Origin: Isoetes taiwanensis | Taxonomy: Eukaryota; Streptophyta; Lycopodiopsida; Isoetales; Isoetaceae | Length of the DNA stretch: 64,000 bases | NCBI GenBank assembly: GCA_021234155.1 | Contig: JAJEKV010000003.1 | Span: 27,015,166 to 27,079,165 of the forward strand | Direction of reading: 5' to 3' | Shown here: piece by piece, positions 56,628 through 64,000 of the stretch | How the letters are laid out: the number at the start of each line of letters is the position of its first letter | Position numbering within the stretch: position 1 is the first letter of the stretch | Made by a program: the position numbers and the translations under genes | Notes under the pieces: generated by a model | What the model saw: the letters and a program-made list of their open reading frames with translations, nothing else | Databases searched by the model: none | Told to the model about the DNA's origin: nothing

Positions 56628-59449
56628 ATGGTCGAGTTCCGTTTGCATGAGGAAGAAACTTTTTCTGGGTACAATTTTGGGATCGAAAATCCTGCCATGG
56701 CAAGTAATGCGGGGTTTCTTACCGAAGAACAGCGCTCATTGATGTGTTCTGTTTGGTCTGGCAAAAACATTTTGGTGCGTGAAGAGCCTGAGGTTTGTTC
56801 GGGAGATGATTGCTTGAAAAATCTTTCTAGCAGCCCCCGTAAAAGCCCCAAAGTTATTTCCCAATCAGTAAAGGAGAAGAAAAGCCATAGCGGAAGAAAC
56901 GGCAGGCCAAAGAAGTGTACGCTTTTGTTTTGCTCTATCCGTTCTTTTAATTCTATTATATTTTAGTTTTATCTTCATGCGGTATTATGGGTTTGGCAGG
57001 TGGCTGGGGGCGGAAAGGAGCCTGGGGAACTCCAATGGAAGATGGGATTGAGCTGCACACTGATTATAGTGATCCAAATTATGATAGCGAAGAGGTAAGC
57101 CTGGTATTTATTTGTTCTGTGTATTTTCTTACTCTGTAGGGTAATCTTTTTAATGAAAATTGGAAGTATATTATGCGGGAAGTCTATGTTTATTTTGCTT
57201 AATGCTCTTTAATTGCGGACATTCAAATCCCTTGGACTGATAGACTCTTATATGCTCTCTCTATTTGTTTCTGGGCTGATAAACTCCCAATATGCTCTAT
57301 TTGGTGTTTTTGTTTGTTGTGTGTTTTGGTTTGTAAGAGTTGATAATCTTTTGCTGCATTCAATAGCATCTTTGTGTTTTTCTGAGGATCTTGAAATTAA
57401 AGTTGTCTTACATAGTACGATTAAGAATTAGAGCTTGACGTATACAAGATAACTTTTCTTTAAGTTTTTAAGTCCATTAGCGCATTCTGGAATTCATATA
57501 TCCGCTCTTTTATTGCTTTTGTCCTCATTATGTTTCACCTTGTGAAACATTTCAGCACTTAGTAGTGTTCAAGTAGAATAACCAGTTACTAGATTGTTGT
57601 ATCTGGCCAGATGGTAAAGGGTTGCTATATGAATGCATTCGTCGTACATTTAGATTTAATCTGCTTAATGTCACATTCTCAGGCACCTTTTCAGTTGATA
57701 GAGACACCAGTTGCTCGATCGCTTGAGGAATTCAAGGAGAAGGTTGTTCTCATTGCTACGGAGTACTTTACTAACGGGAATGTGGATGAAGCTGCCAACG
57801 ATTTGCGGGAGCTTGCTTCTCCAAATCATCACCATTATTTTGTTAAGAAACTCATCTCAATGGCTATGGACAGGCATGATCGAGAAAAGGAAATGGCAGC
57901 TGTTTTGCTGTCTGCATTATATGCAGATGTTATTAATCCTGAACAGCTTTCAAAGGGCTTTGAAAGATTATTGGATTTAATCAATGATCTGGTTCTTGAT
58001 ATTCCAGATGCAGTAGACACCTTGGCTTTATTTCTTGCTCGAGCTGTAGTTGATGACATCCTGCCTCCCTCCTTTTTGGACTATATGAAGAACGAACATA
58101 TTGGAAGAGGCCTTGAAGCATTAGAGAAAGCTGAAAAGAGTTATCTGAAAGCTCCTCATCATGCAGAAGCTATTGAGAGAGTCTGGGGGGGAAGCACTCA
58201 TACCACTGTTGTGGAAGTTAAGAAAAAAATTGATGAACTTCTAAAGGAGTATGTTGATAGTTGTGACATGACAGAAGCATGTTATTGCATACGAAAACTC
58301 AACGTGCCTTTCTTTCATCATGAGATAGTAAAACGGGCATTTATTCTGGCAATGGAGAATAGAAATTTGGAGGACTCTCTCTTGTCACTGCTTAAGGAAT
58401 GCCTGAATGAGGGACTCATATCATCGAGCCAGATGTACAAAGGTGTTAATAGAGTGTGCGATTCTTTGTCTGATCTCACTCTTGACATACCTCATGCCAA
58501 GGACATCCTATACTCGATTATATCTACAGCACACGGTGATGGCTGGCTCCAATTTTGCTCCCTTCATATGATACCTACTGATGTGATGAAGGCTCCTGAA
58601 CGAGATGAGATTTCCATATACAAACAGAAAGCATTAGCTGTGGTCCAAGAATACTTCCTCTCTGATGACATTTCTGAGGTGTCTCAAAGCCTAGATGATA
58701 TTTGTTCACCAGATTTCAACGTTATTTTTGTCAAGAAACTAGTGATGCTTGCAATGGACAGAAAAAACCGTGAAAAGGAAATGGCTTCTGTTCTTCTATC
58801 TGCAGAACTTATTCCATCCGAACAGGTCATGGCTGCTTTTGTATCACTTCTTGATTCTGCAGAGGATACTATTCTAGACATTCCTAATGCTGGAAATGAG
58901 CTTGCATTTTTCCTTGCAAGGGTTATGATTGATGATGTAATACCCCCTGTGTGTATTGAAGAAATGAATATGCAACTAGAGGAAGGAACATTTGGGAAAG
59001 AGATTATACGAATGACAAAATCACTTTTCTCAGCAGTTCATGGTGAGGAGCGAATACTTCGATGTTGGGGGGGCAGCAGTGGATGGGCTATTGAAGATGC
59101 CAAAGAAAAGATTATGAAGTTGTTGGAAGAGTTCGATAGTGGGGGTGATTTTGACGAGGCCTGTGAATGTATTCGGGATCTTAATATGCCATTCTTTCAC
59201 CACGAAGTTGTGAATGCAGCATTAATAATGGCTATGGAGAAGCAAAATGACCAGATTTTTGATCTTCTAAAGAAATGTGCAGATGAAGGCCTCATTACAA
59301 CCAGTCAGATGACCAAAGGTTTTAATCGTGTGATAAATCATATTGATGATCTTTCTTTAGATATTCCAGATGCAAAGCAGAAAATAGCACACTATGTTGA
59401 TATAGCCCTTGCTGCTAAGTGGTTGACATTCCCTGGACGAAAAGTATGA
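56628..59449 (+). CDS. MRF: MRF/PDCD4-like protein with four MA3 domains
   Basis: Three coding exons in phase: 56628-56916, 57000-57094 and 57683-59449, giving 716 residues. All junctions are GT-AG (gtacgc/ggcag; gtaagc/tctcag). The N-terminal part has the family's RKGAWG and DPNYDSEE motifs. Four MA3 HEAT-like domains start near residues 141, 304, 437 and 598. Odd and even domains alternate in type (YFVKKLISMAMDRHDREKEM versus FFHHEIVKRAFILAMENR). In PDCD4, MA3 domains bind eIF4A; plant MRFs act in the cytoplasm in TOR-linked translation control. Length and domain count match plant MRFs. ATG 56628 is the first in-frame start after a TGA. No damage seen, the only clearly intact multi-domain host gene here. 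Confidence 0.93.
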
Positions 59450-60489
59450 TTTAAGGAAAAAGGTCGAAAATTTATTAAGTTTGGGTTCATTTTTGCACTT
59501 TTATCTGACATTTGGTGCACAGTGTTTCGTCTTTAGTGAAACGCATATCTTCAATTGTAATAAGCTGGAAGGTAGAATGAAGGACAGCCGTTGCCAATGA
59601 TACCATCTTCCCTAAAGGCCCTTTTTAACCGTGTCCTTTTCTTGGCTTCAGCTGACTTCAGGATATTTTGATTGATTTTTTTTTTCTCTGGTAAGCTGTT
59701 AATAATACTCAATTTTTTACTTTATGATCTTAATTGGATGTCGAACATTTTTTTATTATTGATTGCATGGAATTGTTGGATGGGTTTTAGTTTATAAAGT
59801 TGATGATCTTCACATGCCAGCTAGAACCAGAGCTAGTAACTCATGTGATATGGTATCAAGGATGCACGATACCATATTGCAAGAAATTACAGCGGCTGGA
59901 ATGTGGGGTTGAACCCAAAATAAACATTTCATTATACAATGCTTGGTTAATGATGGATTTGTGTCAGTCTGAAACCCAATTGCCTTGCCCAATTATAATG
60001 CATAGCAAGTTTTGACTAACAAAAGTAACCAAATTGTGAGTATTAAATTGCCCAATCATAAGTGTAACTAACAAAAGTAACCAAATTGTTGGGTATTAAA
60101 ATGGTGTGGAATTGTGGAACTACTATAGTAAGAGAACTTCCCAATTTGATCTTGATGGCAAAAACACCACGCCATTTTGCCTATGCCACTTTATTTAGCA
60201 CCTTATTATTCAGCATCTGTATCTCATAGATTTGACATCTCCTTTTGTGGAAACTAAACATTAGCTTAAGAGCCAACGCCAGTACCAAACAATGAACTTA
60301 GCAAGAGCGCTTCAAAGGGAGACAAGGAAAAAGTTGGTGGTTCTGCTAGTATCCAAAGGTAGAAATGGGCAAGATAGATGGTGCTGGTAGATATGCAAAT
60401 ATGCAAGATGGAAAGATAAGTGGATTGCTTCCTTGATCCATCTCTGAGGGGAGATCCATGATGAATTTTCTAGACCCCTCAAGCAAGGT
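59450..60489. other. 3' region and intergenic DNA
   Basis: Holds the 3' UTR of the MA3 gene. A phrase gtaaccaaattgtgagtatt is partly duplicated near 60025-60095. No gene recognised. Confidence 0.45.
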
Positions 60490-60906
60490 GTGAATCTTTG
60501 GATTACAGTTTGGACAAAGCTTGTAGCAGTGTGCCCGGACTTTTACAAGGATCACGAAGCATGCAAGAAGAAGTGTAAGGCCTTATACAATGAATTCAAA
60601 AGAATCAAGGCACATAACAGTGTCTCAAGCAATGATAGTTCATATGGGTCTCAGTGGTACCTTTTGATTGATGAGTACATGGGGAATAGAGCAAATGTTT
60701 GCAAAGCAATCCATGGTGCAACTATCTCAGAAACAATTAATGATGCAGATGTTCGAGTTAACGAGAAGCCAAATAGAGCATGGAGCAGGTCATGGGAGAA
60801 AGAACGGGCAAGAACTGTTTCGACACATGGTGGTTTGGGAGAGAAAAGAGTTGCAGCTATAAACAGCCTAAATGCATCTATTGCATTTAGGCTGTTTATA
60901 GCCTAA
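60490..60906 (+). pseudogene. Myb/SANT-like (trihelix-type) protein remnant
   Basis: The frame reads WTKLVAVCPDFYKDHEACKK, then ALYNEFKRIKAHN and WYLLIDEYMGNRANV. This resembles the Myb/SANT-like DNA-binding domain encoded by Harbinger-type elements and by many plant genes. The N-terminal tryptophan helix is incomplete, and the frame ends inside a hairpin duplication. Likely a transposon-derived fragment. No transposase partner is nearby. Confidence 0.5.
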
Positions 60907-61024
60907 ATGCAATAGAGCATGGAGCAGGTCATGGGAGAAAGAACGGCAAGAACTGTTTCGACACATGGTGGTTTGGGAGAGAAAAGAGTTGCAGCTATAA
61001 ACAGCCTAAATGCATCTATTGCAA
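60776..61024 (+). repeat. 110-bp direct duplication joined by a hairpin
   Basis: 60776-60886 (agcatggagcaggtcatggg ... tctattgca) recurs at 60913-61024 with a single-base deletion (acgggcaag to acggcaag). The junction holds an inverted repeat AAACAGCCTAAATGC...GCATTTAGGCTGTTT. Confidence 0.9.
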
Positions 61025-63572
61025 AGCTAGTCAAGAAAATCTAGGCCCATATCCTGTTGAATCAATTTAAATATTGTGATCTTGATTCTACGACTTGAGT
61101 ACTAGTTTATCTACGTTGTAATTGAACACCTATTTACTTTATGGAAGATTTTAAGTTTTCAGTTTATTATTATGTTTTAAGCAGATTGCACTTGATGGGC
61201 ATTTTATTTTCCTTCTATTCCATGCGTTGTAGGTTTTACGTAAAAAGAGTCTGCATGCAATCATTTTTTCTCTATGCAGCTTTACATTTCTAAAAACTTT
61301 TAACATGGGGATTTTCTCTACTGTCTCCAATATTAGGGTATTTGCGGCATTTTTATTTATTTTAGGTGGAAGGTCCCTAAAAGATTGTCATCTCCTTAGG
61401 AGTCATGACAGACCATCAATCATGGAAACCAGTGATGATTTTAGGGGCGAATTTTCGCAAATAAGCGAAATTTTTGAAATTTGAAAAAAAAAGCCACGAT
61501 GGTTGAGTAGGTCCTGTTCATTAATTTTTTTCTTTTTTTAGCCCAATTTTTTTTTAGGTCGGTTCCCGCTCGTGCAATATTCGCCTACAGTTCTTGAGTC
61601 CGGGAGGAAAACTTTCGCCCTCCATTTTATACAATTTCATTCTAATTTCCATCTGTTCGCCAGGTTAGAGATGCTTCAATGGGAGTGGTCCTTTCATAGC
61701 CAATTCACGTTAGCATTAATTTTTTCTATATCATCTTTGCAAATTTTGGACTGAAAGCATTTCTTTGACATCAATTTTATAGTTTTTAAGAATGCACTGC
61801 CCGAGGATGATCTGAGGCTATTGCTTTTTGATTATCAGATGAGACGATTTATTTAATTTGCTTTGAGATTGAAGGCTTGTGTAGGTGAGAATTCTTATTT
61901 GATTTTGAAATATCATAAAGTTCTGATTGCATGTTGTCATTCTAATTTTTTGCAGCCCAGCATATTGGTTGCAATCTTGTGTTGAGAGCTTATATGTGAT
62001 TCAAGTACAGGTAATTAAATTATACTCTTTATTACAGTAATGAAATATGGAGATGACACTACTGCATTAGTAATTAACTATGGAACAGGACTTGGTATCA
62101 CTAGTCTCACTCCATAACTTGGTATCTTTGAAACTTGGTCTCTCCTTTATGTGTAAGCACTTGATCTTTAGCCCTTACCTCTGATCTTCTGCCTCATCAA
62201 GCAAACCAAAACGCCCAAGGTGATCAAGAAGGCAGTCATAGTGATCAGTTCTTGGTGACACATTCTTATGGTTACTGATGTAAAGGAAATGGTGAAACCC
62301 CTCATGTATTAAACCTGCATGGCTACATGCTGACAGAATGGCAACAAATGTGATTCCTCTTGCCCTTTAGCTATGGCTCCCAAGCTCTTAGACAAGCACA
62401 TGCATCAAGCAAACTAACAAACGTGGCCTTGTTTGGCTTTATGGATCTCTGCTGTACTGCCCTGCTTCTAACCACTGCTTCTAGATGGTGTGTTGTTTGT
62501 CCTGATATCCTATGCATTTGTATTTAGCATCATTCTACTGTATTCAGCCCAATGTTTCTTTCCTTTCCTTTGTTTCAGCTCAATGTGAATGAAGCACTCT
62601 TACTATTCCCTAGGGTTGAGTTAATTGTGGAAATGCTATTTGGGTTGCCCAGCAAAACCTTGTTTGGTGGTATTGTATAGTGGGGTGGGAATATGTCAAG
62701 ATTCCCAGGCCATAGAGACAATATGAATCAAGAATAGCAGAATGATGGAAAAATCTGTGGAGTGAACTCTATGAAATACGGGCGTAAATAATTTTGCATG
62801 GAGTGAGACTTCTCTAGGAAATACAGGTGTAAATAATCTCCAATATGTGCATCCTCTTCACCTGGCTTATGATAATTTTCTCAGAGTCTCAAGTCTGTCC
62901 CAAGTCCACTTTAGATGCCACTCTCATGACACATTTCATGACATATTGATCTTCCTGAGATTCTGGAAGTCTCAAAGCACTGAACATGTTGTAAAGCAGG
63001 ATCTCCTGGTAACCAGCAAGGTCTGCTGATGAAATACGAGGTTCCTTACCATCCCTTATCAAAAGCAGCTTCTCAATGCATGTTGCTCTACTGCTCTACA
63101 TTGACTAGATCTGTTTCCAGGGCACCAATCGAAGCTTGCTTGGGTGCTAGGGTAGCCACGAGGTAAATTCCACAGTCTTTCTCCCTCTAGTTTTCAACTG
63201 GATTAGACATGTATTTATCCAGCATGCTCTGGATATAGCTCTAAACATAACTGTTACTTGTTCCTTGTAATGAGTCAGCAGTCCTTTAACAAGCTCACAA
63301 GACATTCGTCTTCTTGTATCAATATCACTTCCTTCCATATCTTTCCTAATATATTCAAAAGGATTACTCTCAAATAGCTCATCATCTTTAGCATATTTTT
63401 GCAGCAGAAATCAGATCCTTTTGCTAATGGAAAATCCTTTTGCTTATAGTTCATGCACATTGCATAGGTTTATGTCTGCTTTATGTCCATTGTTACAGTC
63501 TTGCACTATAGTTTACATATAATTCTCCTCTTTATACTAATTTGCTCCTTGAATCCATTTGCAGAATTTGTA
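61025..63572. other. Probable 5' untranslated region/introns of the following gene
   Basis: Mostly noncoding. A segment 61956-62010 has a strong acceptor (aattttttgcag) and donor (gtaatt) and no open frame, as expected of a 5' UTR exon. The acceptor atttgcag at 63557-63564 opens the coding exon. The strand and link between them are inferred. Nothing else recognised. Confidence 0.4.
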
Positions 63573-64000
63573 ATGAAGAGCATTGATGCCTTTTTTTCTT
63601 CTCAACGAGAAGACATTCCAAGCTCAAGTTCAGCGAATGCCTCATTTGACGATGTTAGTGGTTCTCAAGAGACATTTGTCTCCCAATTAAATTCTGGTAT
63701 GCATATGTCTGCTAGTATTTTAGTAAATAATGTTGGAGGTGGAGAAAATGTTGAGGGAGTAGACAGGGGTTTGGATAACAGTACAGGCTTCGGACATGAT
63801 GAGACAATCAATGATAAGGCAGAGAAAAAAGGAAAAAAGAGAAAGAGTGGAGATTGGGATGCAGGCCAAAGATTCAAGATTAATTGGGCTGAGAAGTACC
63901 TGTATATTGAAGAGGAAGTTGACCCTAAAGGTGGACCAGCAAAAAGGGCTCGTTGTGTGCCTTGTTCTTGGAAGGATAGAAAACCGTGTTTGTTGCAATT
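63573..64000 (+). CDS. Zinc-finger, hAT-like protein, N-terminal part (runs off window)
   Basis: Open from ATG 63573 to the window end (142 codons, no stop). A serine-rich start MKSIDAFFSSQREDIPSSSS, an acidic middle, and an NLS-like EKKGKKRKSGD lead to KINWAEKYLYIEEE, then ARCVPCSWKDRKPC. That last C-x-x-C pair resembles the BED/TTF-like zinc fingers at the start of hAT-type transposases and their domesticated relatives. The start codon lies 8 bp after a good splice acceptor. The catalytic part would lie outside. No damage seen in the visible part. Confidence 0.6.
   Translation, partial: MKSIDAFFSSQREDIPSSSSANASFDDVSGSQETFVSQLNSGMHMSASILVNNVGGGENVEGVDRGLDNSTGFGHDETINDKAEKKGKKRKSGDWDAGQRFKINWAEKYLYIEEEVDPKGGPAKRARCVPCSWKDRKPCLLQ

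Overview
The window looks like nuclear DNA of a land plant with a large, transposon-rich genome. The signs are GT-AG introns, a four-MA3-domain MRF-type gene, plant L1-like LINEs, a MULE with a SWIM zinc finger, an LTR retrotransposon with the initiator-Met-tRNA primer site, and a tRNA-derived SINE. The repeat mix suggests a non-flowering plant such as a fern, lycophyte or bryophyte, but that is a guess. No virus, toxin, organellar or bacterial segment was recognised.

Layout. 1-1930: 3' part of a LINE ending in poly-A. 1931-7250: 'element A', a decayed MULE transposase gene plus two divergent paralogous accessory genes, in noncoding DNA packed with a motif of core GGTTWACCACT. 7250-17700: solo LINE tails, fold-back MITEs, a 500-bp duplication, and a short run of phase-consistent exons of an unidentified gene (14799-15555). 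17820-30446: 'element B', a 12.6-kb transposon with 25-bp terminal inverted repeats and a TATG target duplication. It carries a leftward transposase-like gene, a rightward gene for a ParB-like protein, three copies of a small SLDPWL protein, and a homologue of element A's accessory protein. About 29 copies of a 22-bp (near-)palindrome lie in its intergenic and intronic DNA. 30447-36050: flank repeat, a complete 457-bp TRIM, and copies of a second LINE family (LINE-X). 36050-45860: degenerate tandem repeats, a 104-bp hairpin, a katanin-p80-like exon relic, and a possible multi-exon gene on the minus strand. 45860-56600: a minus-strand LINE, a SINE, a 1.58-kb LTR with primer site, a (TATC)n block, MITEs and two LINE-X copies. 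56628-59449: the one clearly intact gene, an MRF/PDCD4-like MA3 protein. 59450-64000: a Myb/SANT-like remnant with a hairpin-mediated duplication, and the first coding exon of a zinc-finger, hAT-like gene running off the edge.

Main point. Elements A and B belong to different transposon types and have unrelated cis-repeats, yet both carry the same accessory protein family (names MVRTR-type here). This recalls Arabidopsis VANDAL elements, whose VANC anti-silencing proteins recognise element-specific repeated motifs. Element B adds a ParB-like protein and many palindromic sites. All genes of both elements carry stops or frameshifts, so these are relics. Function is inference.
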